Shown here: positions 22,447-33,802 of the stretch, piece by piece | How the letters are laid out: each line of letters starts with the position of its first letter | Numbering within the stretch: the first letter of the stretch is position 1 | DNA from: Isoetes taiwanensis | Taxonomy: Eukaryota; Streptophyta; Lycopodiopsida; Isoetales; Isoetaceae | NCBI GenBank assembly: GCA_021234155.1 | Contig: JAJEKV010000047.1 | Location: 8,288,033-8,352,032 of the forward strand | Reading direction: 5' to 3' | DNA length: 64,000 nucleotides | The notes under the pieces: generated by a model | What the model was told of the DNA's origin: nothing | The model's database searches: none | The model's input: the letters and a program-made list of their open reading frames with translations, nothing else | Made by a program: the position numbers and the translations under genes

Positions 22447-25400
22447 GGCTAGGTCGTTTGGCTTATGGTAGGAGATTTCAACATGGTAGAGGCAACTGAG
22501 GATAGACAGGGGGTATCATTTGAATTTGTGCACGGCTTTGAGCAAATTCAGTGGTGTAAACTTGTAGAAGATAATGGCTTCATAAAATTGGATGGAAATA
22601 AGGGGTCTACATGGTGTAATGGTTGGGTGGAACAGGGAAGGACATATGCAAGGCATGATAGATGCTACATCAACGACAAGGCATTGTCCATCCTTCCCAA
22701 CCTCCATAGATCGAATCAACTGAAGAATACTTTCTCAGATCATAATCCACAGGTGATATCTACTCAAGCCTATCATATTGGAACTTATAAAACAGTTTTT
22801 ATATCTGAAAGAACCAAAATTTGTGGAGGCTTGCAAAAACATTTGGCAATCGACTTTTAGAATGGGTATGGATACCTTGATAACAACTTTGGCAAATATA
22901 AAAAGCTATGCTAAAAGCTGGGGTAGAGATAAAAGACAACTAAAGAGAAGAGAAGGTCGTCTACACTTTCAACCATCGCGATAGATGATGGCTCCAATCT
23001 CAAAGCTCCAGGGGATCTCAAAAGGTACTTATATAAACACTTCCAAGCTTTCTTTGGAGCAACTTACCATTCCAAGACACTTCTGGAGAGCTTGTGATTC
23101 CAAAAGTCTCGCCCATAATAAGCTCTAGCCAGAAAAATCTCCTTAGTCTTTCCCTCTCTATTGTGGATCTTCAACAGGCCCTTTCTATTGGCTAAAATAA
23201 ATATCCTGGTATGGACGAAATTCTCATAGAATTCTACCAATGCAACTGGGAATGGAACAAAGAAGATATTTTTCCTACATATACAGACTGCATGCAAGCT
23301 GAAAACTTAAATCCAAGATTGGACACATGTTGTACTATCTTAGTACCCAAATGTAAGAAGCCTAAGCGCAATCAATGACTGGAGGCCTATCACACTTTTG
23401 TCTGCATTCTATAAAATCATAGCTAAGGCCACGACAGAGAAGATTAAGCCAATTTTAATTGAAGGCATCTCACATGCCCAATCTGGCTTTCTATTGGGCA
23501 GGAGTATCCTAAGCGATGTGGCAACAAGATTTGAAGGCTTGCATTGGGCTAGGAAAACGGGTCAAAAAGTGGTCTACCTATAAAGTTAGATTTCACCAAA
23601 GCATATGACAGTACTAGATGGAGCTTTCTGCATAAAATGATGCTCAAGCTAGGTTATGGGAACATTTTACAAAAGGAGTCATGAAACTTCTGAGATCTAC
23701 TCGGGCCTCAGTCTTATTCCAAGGTGAACCCTCTTTCGTTTTTTAAATAAAAGGGGTATCAGACAAGGTTATTCTTTGGCTCCATTCCTTTTCTATACAG
23801 CAGAAGCACTCTCACAGATATTCCTGCAAGCCTCTGGAGATGGTCTAATTCAAGGACTAGAAATGATGGATGGCTCTCATCAAATTTGTAATCATGCAGA
23901 CGACTCATTTCTATTTATAGAGGCAGAGGAAAATAACCTATCATGTGAAGGAAAAATATTAGCCTCATTCTTAATAGCTTTAGAATGCCTCATAAATTGG
24001 AAAAAAAATGCTCAGTGCAGTGGCTGTTGGAGAACCCGCATCCCACATATTTGGAAAGTCTACCATGGAAAATAATTCTCGAGGGCGAATACTCTAGCTT
24101 GTTAGGAATTCCAATGGGCATTAACATCGCTAATGCACAAATATGGGATGAAATATTGTTAGGCCTACAGAAGCATTTAAATTGATGGAAGGCGGCAAAG
24201 CTATCTCTTGCGGGAAGGATTACTATGGCTAAACATGTATTAAGTAATACTTATGTATATATGTCATCAATTCTACTTGTTCCAAGAGAGAAGGCACAAG
24301 AATTAGAAAGGCTGATTTGCAACTTTGTCTGGGCGAAAATGAAGGAGGAGCAGTGGTCAAAATTACTTGGTGGAAGTGCAAAAGGGAAAAAATAGAAGGG
24401 GGAATTGCTATGTTTGACATAGTATTACAGAGCAAAGTATTAATAGCCAAATTCATATTCATGATCCTACAGAAAAATGTGAAGTCCCAGGTATGCACCT
24501 CATCAACCAGGCTCTATTGTTTTCATGTAAGCATAGTAAGCTCTCCGTCAAGTTCTCGCTCCTATGGTCAGTATTCTTCGATCTTAAGCCATGCAGAGAA
24601 GCCTCCCCCTTTCTGAAGGGATTTATTTCGACTTGGAATGCCATAAGAAACTATTCGCGCTTGATATCAGCAAGTTTGAAGCAGAGACCTCCCTTCCATG
24701 GTGGATACCATTGGAAATGCACGATAAATAAGGCCCCTTAGGTATAGTGGTTGATGCAAGGATTGTGAAGAAATGGAAAAACAGTGGTGTGTACCCTTGT
24801 GCTCAATGGTATATGGGAGAGCAATTAGCAAGCTGGATAGCATTTCAGGTCCACTTTAATTCAAAGGAGGCAGACAAGACAATTTGGGAATGTGTGGCTG
24901 TGGTACTCCCAAAACACAATTAGAGAAGATCCAAGCCCATGGGTCGTGCATCCTTCTATTCAGCCAAACAAGTTTGTGAAATCATGTTTAGTTTGAAGAC
25001 TAAGGGGTTGCTTTCAATGTCTACCAAGTGGAAGTTAGTGATCACAGAGGACAACCTTAAAAACATCTGAAGAAATGCTTGGCTAAAATACCTCCCTCCA
25101 CGTATCAACGCCTTTCTTTGGCAAGTGATCCACATGGTCCCAAGGGTCAATCATCTAGTCTCCAAATGGGACAATAATATGAGCCTATATTGTCTCATGT
25201 GTGAAGATGAAAAGAAATCCATAGAGCATAGCCTAGTACAATGTGAGATGCTGCAAAAAGTATGGACCTAGAGTCCGGATAGCTTTGAATACCCTTTAGG
25301 AGCCAAGGAATCACTGTTGGAAATCCTCCCTCTAGAACGGTATCCATGAAAAAGATGTCCTTTCACACATAGCTAGGGCCTGGGCAAGCCAATATGGAAA

Positions 25401-25684
25401 AGGAGGAACAGAATCATCAGGAATTCGTATCATCAAATCAGCTACTCCACGTGGTACTAGAAAGACATAAAAAATTTAGACTAGTATTTGAGAGGGAAGA
25501 AGAGGTAAAGAAAGAAATGTGGGGCACATATTTAAATCTACTCTAGGTCGAAAAAAGGAATAGCACAAGCTGGAGCCATGTAGCTATCCCCATTTCATAT
25601 TCATAAATGGGTGCACCTCTGCCACGTCGCTTTCTATCATTCTCTTTAAGTAAATAAAATATTTTTTTAATCCCTAAAAAAAAT
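22447..25684 (+). mobile_element. 5'-truncated LINE with target duplication
   Basis: The 3.24-kb insertion is bounded by the 12-bp direct repeat AATTTCCATAAA (22435-22446 and 25685-25696). It starts in the middle of the endonuclease domain and ends in a short A run after CCCT. This is the normal product of incomplete target-primed reverse transcription. The flanking host repeat at 22200 shows what the empty site looked like. Confidence 0.85.
22456..25560 (+). pseudogene. LINE endonuclease / reverse transcriptase, disrupted
   Basis: In order: the endonuclease remnant with MVGDFNMVEATEDRQG and later NTFSDHNPQVIST (22465-22800); the reverse transcriptase with LSAFYKIIAKATTEKIKPIL, SHAQSGFLLGRSI and LDFTKAYDSTRWSFL (motif A), then KGVRQGYSLAPFLFYTAEAL (motif B) and CNHADDSFLFIEA (the catalytic xADD box, here HADD), to about 24080; then the zf-RVT region PPRINAFLWQVIHMVPRVN with CLMCEDEKKSIEHSLVQCE near 25090-25260. 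At least four frameshifts or stops (for example near 22860, 23582 and 23745) make it non-functional. Confidence 0.85.
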
Positions 25685-25744
25685 AATTTCCATAAAAGGA
25701 TCTACACTTTTAGTGTGTTGGTTATTACTAGGGATTTATGCATA

Positions 25745-25960
25745 ATAGATAGATAGTATTTTAATGTGACACCACTAGGCATCATCCAACTAGACATGTG
25801 TGATCACACACCACGCTACATTGCTTGGTTGGGCCCTGCCCCCAACCACTTTACATTGTGTCTGTGGGTTTTGACACCCAACATTTCAGAGTGTGATTCT
25901 GGGCAGTCTCGAACTCGAGACCTATGGTTGTTAGACCTTAATCAATAATATAGTTCTAGT
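25745..25960 (-). mobile_element. SINE-like element, copy 1
   Basis: On the minus strand, GTCTCGAGTTCGAGACTGCC resembles the RNA polymerase III B box region of tRNA-derived plant SINEs. On the plus strand, the stretch TTGCTTGGTTGGGCCCTGCC recurs in diverged form at about 29621. I could not define an A box or exact ends. Confidence 0.35.
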
Positions 25961-28180
25961 ATGCTCAATTGCCATAACAACAATCCTTCCTTAACCACAA
26001 ACAGGTACAAAAAGGGGATACATGATGGATTATTGGAGGACTATCTTAAAATAGGTTTACTGAAGACGATAAAGACTAAGTTTAGAAGTTGTATATAGGT
26101 TTGGAAGGTATATTGCATTTTCTATTTCATACGCCACTATTTACATGCTTGGCATGCGTCACACTCTTGCATGCTCCATGTACTATTCCTTGCAGCTTGC
26201 ATGCTCCATGCGCCACTTCTCGGGGGAAATTAGGGCACAAATTCCAACCTTCCATTTTTAGATTGTTAATGTTCTATTTAAAACCAAAAATCAACCAGTA
26301 AGTTTGTAATTGACAAATGCTGGAACAAGATAGAGTTATTGACTTGGATTATTGAAAGGAACATAGGCGCGAAGGGGTAAGGATGTATAAAAACAAACAA
26401 CCAATATTTGCTGATGGCTTGTTTGTCACATTTCCATTAAGTGGCATACAGCTGAATTGCATCAAAGATACAAGGAGTTTTAAGCAATGCCTTGATTTCT
26501 ATTTGCAAAGCAATTATAGAAAGCATTTTTATGCCTTTTAGCTCAACCAATATCTTTAGTGTCACTAAATATGAGAAAACTAATTTGCAAAATCTTCTAA
26601 AAATTTGAGTTCCTAATGCTATCTCCTAAAGAGTCTTGCCATCTTCAACTTTAAAACCTTGAAGCTTTGCTATTCGTGAGTTTCTTAATTGGTTAAGGCA
26701 AGTATACTTCTTCTCACCTACTTTGAAGTACAGACACGTGGTCAAGAAAGTTTTGTTCCCTTACATAATGTGAGAAACTAGAATTTATATGGTACTAATT
26801 ATGGTGCCAGGCGTTGCCAGGCTTTCTAACAATTTGAATAGGTGGTCCTTTCGTTATTGGCTAGAATAGACAATGTGGCTTGAAGGGGGTAAGCTTTATA
26901 TAAGAACTTCTTAAGATCAATTGACATAGAATTCAATATATAGATTTTGTGTATGTGATATTTAACATTGAACCTCAATGTACTATAGAAACCCTTTTGT
27001 AATGTGATATGCAAGTAGATGAGATGAATTAAATTCAAATTTGAGAGCATATGATTTCTTGAATATGACATATGTGCTAGTATAACTTAACAACATGCCC
27101 ATTTTTGTGCTCCTCAACAGAGGCTTATGATCTATGCACAGTATAACTTAATAACCAGGCCGACTTTTCTGCTCCTGTAACGTTCCTAACCGACATGCCC
27201 TTAGCCAACTGGGCAAAACCGTCTAGACGTTTATGAGTAGTCGCTTCTACCCATTTATACTGGTGTCTCGGGAACGCGACACCAAGATCCACTCGAGCGG
27301 TCTCCCATGGGTCCGTTACAGCTCCTCAATACAGGCTCTATTAATATTGTCAGGCGTAGCAACTGTATGTTATAAGCTTGTTGAATATAGGTGTCCAACA
27401 AAAGCTAAGCATAAGAAGTTGTATCGCCAAGCGTGTTGATCTAAAATATTATGTAGATCTTGTTGGAATAGTAGACCAGGTGTATCGATGACTAGAATGC
27501 CTAAAGGTAGTCTTTTCCCATATAGAATTTAGTGTATGTGGTATTTTGGGACTTAAATTTGGTTATCTTATGTTGGACCCCATTATGAGACGTTGTGATT
27601 GTAGGGCATGTGACCAACACTTTACTAATAAGTTGTTTCTTGCATATATATTTTCATGTAGGCACTATTGTCATCAACAAATATACACATTGGAATGACA
27701 TAGGCACTATGTCATGAACATAAATACACATTGGAAGTCTAGACTTAACTAAAGTGCACGATATTATAAACCTCTTGTGGCAATTTATAACTTTAGTGTG
27801 CTATACACTGGCAGATGGTAGTCTGGAAGTTCCCGATTTTCAAACTACAATGAATTTTTTTAGCCTTACTTCATGCTCTAGATGCTTTTCGCCTCTTGGA
27901 TGTTGCTGTCAGATCGTAGCAACAATTTGTCATACGGTCTTGGGGGCTGGTGTCCATAGTAGAGATTGCAAAACATGCAGCCTAAAGAAGAACTTGTCTA
28001 TTATATATAAGATTGGCCATATACATTTTACTTTTGAAAATCAATCATTAACTTTGAAAATGCCAAAGCATTGACTTTTGAAAATCATTAATCATTAAAT
28101 TTGAAAACGCCAAAGCACTATGGCAATTCCCAATCATTATGCAGCACATGGGAAGCGCTCATATCTCCCGTCTGCATTTT
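25961..28180. other. gene-free stretch
   Basis: No supported gene on either strand. Small near-repeats occur (ATACACATTGGAA twice, at about 27684 and 27727). The stretch 27180-27440 is slightly more GC-rich but shows no recognised element. Confidence 0.4.
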
Positions 28181-28362
28181 CATGTCCAGCCAACAAAAAA
28201 GCTAAGAGGCAAACTAATAACTAAAGTAATGCCTAGACAGAACCAACTATTCGCAAATGGTAAATGTTGACGAACAATGTTGAACCAAAAACCAATTTCC
28301 TTTGAAATTAATGGTGAGAATTGAGCTCCCTCCACAACAACCGTATTTTCATCTACTTTTTC

Positions 28363-28622
28363 ATGTGCAGCTAACAATAATGATAACAAGTGAACATTCA
28401 TCATCTTGTCATATACCAGTTGCCATAATACATATTGGAGACAATAGCATAGTGGAAAATGAGATTTGCACGAAACACATCAGCATAATCCTTGATCAAA
28501 ATAGGTAAACAACCATAAGTTCATCTGCTTTTTCATGTGCATCCAACAACAAAGATAAGTGAACATTCATAATCCTGTCATATATGAGTGGCATAATATA
28601 TACTGGAGACAATAGCACACAA
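28363..28622 (+). repeat. diverged tandem duplication, about 168-bp period
   Basis: TTTTTCATGTGCA(G/T) followed by AACAA, AAGTGAACATTCAT, GTCATATA and GGAGACAATAGCA occurs from about 28356 and again from about 28530. Divergence is roughly 15%. No coding function is seen. Confidence 0.7.
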
Positions 28623-29293
28623 CTACGAATTACCTAAATGTAATATGACGTTCACATACAATCTTTAGCTTAACAAAATTACAAGGTACAGTCACCTATG
28701 GACACTTACTTGATCATCATCAATGGCTTCTTTAGGATATGCTTCACTTTCAAGGTTGAAGGAATTCCAAATCTGGGGATCCTTTAAAGGATTGCATTGT
28801 GTAAAATGAGAGAAGAAGGATAAATAAAGAACATAGGAATCAAAGAACAATTATCTGGTGATCTGGCATATTCTACAGTTTTAAAGTACCTTGAACTATT
28901 TAGATGACAAGTTTCATAAACAGAGGTAGAGTACTAGAAGTTACCAAGCAAAACAATGTAGAAGCAATGCAACAAATACTCACATTGAAAGATGAAAATG
29001 CAGTGAAAACTTGATGCTCGAATCTGAATGTATATTTAAAACATAATAAAAAATTCAAAGACAATGCAGAAAGAGGAAAAAAAAAAAAACAAAGGCTATG
29101 CTTACCAAGCCGCCTCACTTAGAAGAGTGTTTAAGTATAGAGAGCAATAAATTTCGTCCGTTGTTCTTCCAGAGCCAAACTTCAAGCTCCTTATGCCATA
29201 GTTGCATGGCAGTGGCAAAGAATGCCTTCTGTTAAACTTTAGAGGAATAAGCTAGTTCATTTTCTGTCATGGCACAAACTAGAAAATAAAAAA

Positions 29294-29626
29294 ATGCATA
29301 TTCAAAACAAGCTAAGTTAAAGAGATGCAGAACAAACCAAAACTACAAAGAAGAAGAAAAAGAAGAAACGACAATGGATGCCACACTGATAGCATAAAAA
29401 TGCATTGGCAGCATTGGCAGCATTGGATTAGATATATGACATCACGCCAACATTGAGGAAGAAGAAGTAGCCACATTGGCAACATAGAAATGCATATTCA
29501 AAACAAACAAGTCAAAGAGATGCAGAAGAAGCCAAAACCCCAAAGAAGAAGAAGAAGAAGCAACAGATGCCACATTGGCAGCATTTGATTGGACATATGA
29601 CATATACACCACACCAACATTGCTTT
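29294..29626 (+). repeat. tandem duplication, about 193-bp period
   Basis: Copies run from about 29294 and 29487. Both contain AAATGCATATTCAAAACAA, AAAGAGATGCAGAA, a GAAGAAGAAG tract, ATGCCACA(C/T)TG and CATATGACAT-like ends. The first copy has an extra GCATTGGCA triplication. Confidence 0.75.
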
Positions 29627-29700
29627 GTTGGGTCCTGCTCCCAATCACCTTCAATTGAATGCGACTAGGCTTACCAATCTGCCATAGCCTGTTAGTCTAG
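29612..29700 (-). mobile_element. SINE-like element, copy 2 (partial)
   Basis: ACATTGCTTTGTTGGGTCCT followed by GCTCCCAATCACCTT matches the element at about 25818-25850 with a few changes. It lacks a clear B box. It is listed only as a related fragment. Confidence 0.35.
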
Positions 29701-30221
29701 AATAGGATATAGATTCAAACATACAATACCAAAGGTATAAATGTCGTTCTCTATTCCTCAAGTCGAAAGGAATCTGAGATATTTGTAGATAGGACGGTTA
29801 ATTGTCCACATTGGACGATACGACTATACTCCCCGGGAAACTTCCACAACAGTGGTACAGAATTCGAACATAATGAAGTTTTCTTGCTTACATGTCATTG
29901 CTAGAAATCCTTATTCCAATGTAAGATAAACTCAAAATGTGTGGGAGATTGGCCAGGGATTGACTTGGAAATTCCAAGGATTTGTTAAATGTCGTGGGGC
30001 AAATACCTATCCACATAACAGCCGGATCAATGCTGTTTTTCAAGTATTTATCCACCAAATGCCAAGATACCATTATCAAGCTTCAAAGGGGAACTTAGTT
30101 TTTCCACGTCATCATCTTTTTCCTATCCGGGTGCCACGTAGGAGAACGCCAACACAGACAGCCAAAGAAGTTCGTTTTTGAGGAAAAAACAAACTAGGTA
30201 CACCAGCAGTCCACATGGTTT

Positions 30222-32711
30222 ATGTTTAAGGCATTTGGAAATTCTATACCCCGGTATGTATCTAAAGGTCGGGCTAGTAACTGGGACATGTTAAGCTTAG
30301 AAGAAAATTTAAATTCTGAAACTTTCATCTCTGCCTTGCTTAAGTGCCGGAAAGGAAGAAAGCTTGCACATGCTAAGGAAGTGTATGCAAGCCTCTGCTA
30401 CAATGGACTAGAATCACACAAGACTATTAGTAATTATATTGTGGCAATGTTCGTGGAATGTGCATGTATGTCTGATGCTCATCAAGCATTCAACAGGTTG
30501 ATCTACCAGAATGAGCATTCATGGACTTCTCTTATTTTAGGATATATAGAATGTGGACAACCACAGCTTGCCATTAGCTTATATGACAATATGCAAGATG
30601 ATGGTGTGCATCCTAGTAGTTACACTCTTAGAACCTTAATTGGAGCCTGTGCTAGGAATGGAAACCTAGAAAGAGGTCGTCAGTTTCATGTTGAGATAAT
30701 ACACAGGGGATTTGAAGGAGATCCCTCTGTTGGCAGCAGTGTTATTGATATGTATACAAAATGTGGTGCTCTTACACAGGCGCAGGAGACCTTTGACAGG
30801 CTGCCAGATCGCAATGTAGTCTCATGGACTGCACTAATTGTAGGATTCCTTGAGCATGGGCTTGTACAGGATATATTAAAGTGTTATGATCAGATGTTGC
30901 TAAATGGTCTGATTCCTGATGCTGCCATGTTTGTTTGCATTTTGAAGGCTTGTGGCAGTATAGGAGCTTTAGAGAAGGCTCAAGAAATTCACACAGAAAT
31001 AGCAAACAGGCAACTTGAAAGAGAACTATCTATTGGCAATACCTTGATTGATATGTATGCCAAATGTGGGTGCCTTGGAAAGGCAAGGGAAGTCTTTGAC
31101 AAGCTCCCCACCCGGGATAGTGTTTCTTGGACAGCACTAATTTCAGGGTATGCTGACCATGGATTTGGTCATGAAGCGTTGAAATGTTTCCAGCAGATGC
31201 AACAAGATGGCTTCTCTCCAGATGCTCTTACATTTGTCTGCAGCTTGAAAGCTTGTGCCAGCATTGGAGCTTTACATGAAGGTCAGAAGATACACGTTCA
31301 AATTGCACAAACTCAACTTGCAGATAATGTCTTTATTGGTAATAGTTTGGTTGACATGTATGGAAAATGTGGCTCCATGGTGGTTGCCCAGCAAGTATTT
31401 GAGGAGCTTCCACTTAGAGACATTGTGTCATGGAATGCACTGATTTCAGGATATGTTGAAAATGGCTTTGGTCAGGAAGCACTCAATTGCTTTGAACAGA
31501 TGCATAAGCAGGGTGTATCAGCTAATGTTGTTACCTTTGTAAGCATCCTTAAAGCATGTGGCAGCATACAATCCCTTGACAAGGGACGAAAAATACACAC
31601 TGAGGTTCTTTTAAGGGCATTTGACAAAAATTTCTATGTTGGTAGCAGCTTGATTGATATGTATGCTAAATGTGGCTCCATTATTGACGCTCAGGAAGTC
31701 TTTGAAAATCTACCGGACTGCAACATTATGTCATTGAATGCGCTACTTTCAGCTTATGCTGAAAATGGACTAGATCAAGAGGTGCTAAAATGCTTTGAAC
31801 AAGTGGAACTAAAAGGTACGCCTCCTGATGCTGTGACATTTATCTATGTTCTGGGAGCTTGTGGCTGCATAGGGGCTCTACAAAAGGGCCGTGAAATACA
31901 CAAGAAAATTCTAAAGATGGGACTTGATGGAAGTCTTCTTGTCGGTAGCAGTTTGGTTGACATGTATGCAAAATGTGGGTCACTTGCAGAGGCACGGGAT
32001 GTATTTGATAAGCTGCCTGTTCGGAATATTGCGTCATGGAATGCAATGATAAGAGGATATGGCATGAACCATGACAGCCACATGGCTGTACAATGTTATA
32101 AAGATATGGAGAGAGAGGGTATAAATCCTAATGATATTACATTCATCTGCCTTCTTACAGCATGCAGCCGCGCCAGCCTGATCAATGTTGGTCAGCAGCA
32201 TTTTAAAGCTATGAGAGACGAGTATGGCATTGTTCCAATGCCATATCATTTCACATGCATGGTTGATCTTCTTGCACGGTCAGGACACTTACATGAGGCA
32301 GAGAAGTTGCTTCAAACTGCACATTGTGCCCAGACTAAAGAAACATGGATAGCCTTGCTCAGTGCTTGCAACACATATGGGGAAGCAGAGCTAGGACTCA
32401 GGTGCCTTCAGAAGCTATGTCAAATACAACCTGAAAACGCTGCGGCTTTTGTGTTAATGACAAACATCTATACAAATTCTGGTAAATGGGGTACAAATTG
32501 CTTAGAAGAGTTAAAAAGCCGCTTAGGAGAAAAGATAAGCTCTTTGATATCAGTGGCAAAGGTTCATGAATTCGTTGTTGGTAATGACCAAACTGAAGAA
32601 ATCTCGGTAATCATGGAAAATCTAAGTTCATGGATGGAAGGGGTGGACTATGCTACAGATATGGGGATTTTTGGGTATGAAAGAAAGGGATTAGTATCAT
32701 GGGCATGCTAG
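30222..32711 (+). CDS. PLS-class pentatricopeptide repeat protein, E-type
   Basis: A single intact exon encodes 829 residues. At least six blocks of about 101 residues follow one another, each with a SW(T/N)ALI-type motif (HSWTSLILGYIECG, VSWTALIVGFLEHG, VSWTALISGYADHG, VSWNALISGYVENG, MSLNALLSAYAENG, ASWNAMIRGYGMN) and an MYAKCG-type motif. The last 170 residues form an E region (MVDLLARSGHLHEAEKLL, then PENAAAFVLMTNIYTNSGKW and VHEFVVGND). There is no DYW deaminase domain. Proteins of this class bind single-stranded RNA in mitochondria or plastids and usually direct C-to-U (in ferns also U-to-C) editing, with a deaminase supplied in trans when DYW is missing. The first 30 residues could be an organellar targeting sequence. 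The target RNA and organelle cannot be read here. Confidence 0.93.
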   Translation: MFKAFGNSIPRYVSKGRASNWDMLSLEENLNSETFISALLKCRKGRKLAHAKEVYASLCYNGLESHKTISNYIVAMFVECACMSDAHQAFNRLIYQNEHSWTSLILGYIECGQPQLAISLYDNMQDDGVHPSSYTLRTLIGACARNGNLERGRQFHVEIIHRGFEGDPSVGSSVIDMYTKCGALTQAQETFDRLPDRNVVSWTALIVGFLEHGLVQDILKCYDQMLLNGLIPDAAMFVCILKACGSIGALEKAQEIHTEIANRQLERELSIGNTLIDMYAKCGCLGKAREVFDKLPTRDSVSWTALISGYADHGFGHEALKCFQQMQQDGFSPDALTFVCSLKACASIGALHEGQKIHVQIAQTQLADNVFIGNSLVDMYGKCGSMVVAQQVFEELPLRDIVSWNALISGYVENGFGQEALNCFEQMHKQGVSANVVTFVSILKACGSIQSLDKGRKIHTEVLLRAFDKNFYVGSSLIDMYAKCGSIIDAQEVFENLPDCNIMSLNALLSAYAENGLDQEVLKCFEQVELKGTPPDAVTFIYVLGACGCIGALQKGREIHKKILKMGLDGSLLVGSSLVDMYAKCGSLAEARDVFDKLPVRNIASWNAMIRGYGMNHDSHMAVQCYKDMEREGINPNDITFICLLTACSRASLINVGQQHFKAMRDEYGIVPMPYHFTCMVDLLARSGHLHEAEKLLQTAHCAQTKETWIALLSACNTYGEAELGLRCLQKLCQIQPENAAAFVLMTNIYTNSGKWGTNCLEELKSRLGEKISSLISVAKVHEFVVGNDQTEEISVIMENLSSWMEGVDYATDMGIFGYERKGLVSWAC

Positions 32712-33105
32712 AAATTGGGCATTTCGTTTAAACTTTTTTTGTCTGCCACGGGGGAAAATGTTGTATGTTCGGCCCCTTTGGGGAAGGGGTCGTAATTTGT
32801 GATGCTTGTCGCCAGCAAAGAATTTTAGGATATGCTGAAGGAGAGGTTGTAAAGCAATCAAGCCTTTTTTCGCCAAGCAAACATTTTTTAGTTGTGCTTA
32901 AATTTCTTCAAGGTTACTAGCAATAGTCTGCTGTTTCAGCTCATCCTACTTGCATACCATGGAATAACAGAGCAAGCAAACACAGAAAGCTGCGCAGGTA
33001 AAGAGTGCCGGCTGTTGTCATTTTATCTACCAAGCATGCCAATTTCACCAATAAATTTTACCTCAATTTTAGTTGAATAAAGGAAGAGCATCAAGATGGC
33101 ATTGG
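32712..33105. other. 3' flank of the PPR gene
   Basis: Probable 3' untranslated sequence, then AT-rich spacer. No gene seen. Confidence 0.35.
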
Positions 33106-33169
33106 CTTTAAAATGAAAGTAATATTAAATACTGGGGGTTGCACCATGTTTTGCTTGATCATGGCAGGG

Positions 33170-33633
33170 ATGCAATCATGTATCATTGATGCACACTACT
33201 ATTTAAAAGCAAGAATCCTTGGCCCTGGAACATGCTCTTCAGCAACCCAATTTAAACCAGGTAAGCGCTTTGCTTCTCTGTTCTATTCTATTTTTGCCCC
33301 AACCAGTTTTTTAACCCCTCCTTGGGTTACTGCAGAAAAAGCAGCTGCAATGGATCACAATTTCTCGGAACACCTGTCGGATCGAATTCATCTCCACAGA
33401 AGCGGAGGCACCGCGATTCATCATCCAACACTTCCAACTTCAACTGTGCCTGCTTCAGCTTCATCTGTGTCAAACTCTTCAAGCTGCAAGAACTGGCAAA
33501 TGAAGAGGTTCATAAAGCATTGGGATCCAAACTGAAATTGCTTCCCAGTTTGCTGCTGGAAAAGACAATGGATGTTGTGATGCCTGATGGCAACAACATT
33601 ACTTTGAAGAGCCCTTCTACATTTGATCTTTGA
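33170..33633 (+). other. candidate two-exon gene or exon fragment
   Basis: A donor CCAG|GTAAGC at 33259/33260 and an acceptor TTACTGCAG ending at 33336 define a short intron of about 76 bp. After it, one frame reads to a stop at 33633 with a natural-looking end (QELANEEVHKALGSKLKLLP, then MDVVMPDGNNITLKSPSTFDL-like). That frame does not join in phase to the open frame before the intron; another frame joins but ends earlier. No family is recognised. It could be the last exon of a decayed gene. Confidence 0.25.
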
Positions 33634-33712
33634 TGCCTCGATTTTGATCCCTTGCCCACTGTTGCCTTTGAAACTGACCCTTCCTTTTTGCTTCTTTTCA
33701 ATCTGCCTTAAC

Positions 33713-33802
33713 TCTGTGAAACATGGCTTGAAGGCATTTGTTTTTGTCTGATATCATCCTAATCTGTGAAACATGGCTTCAAATCATTTGTTTTTTCTTA
33801 AT
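33713..33802 (+). repeat. tandem repeat, about 48-bp period
   Basis: CTGTGAAACATGGCTT followed by (G/C)AA and CATTTGTTTTT occurs at about 33714 and 33762. Confidence 0.75.

Noticed and set aside
31840-32249. Antisense frames in the PPR gene
   Set aside because: Opposite-strand shadows of a strongly supported coding region.
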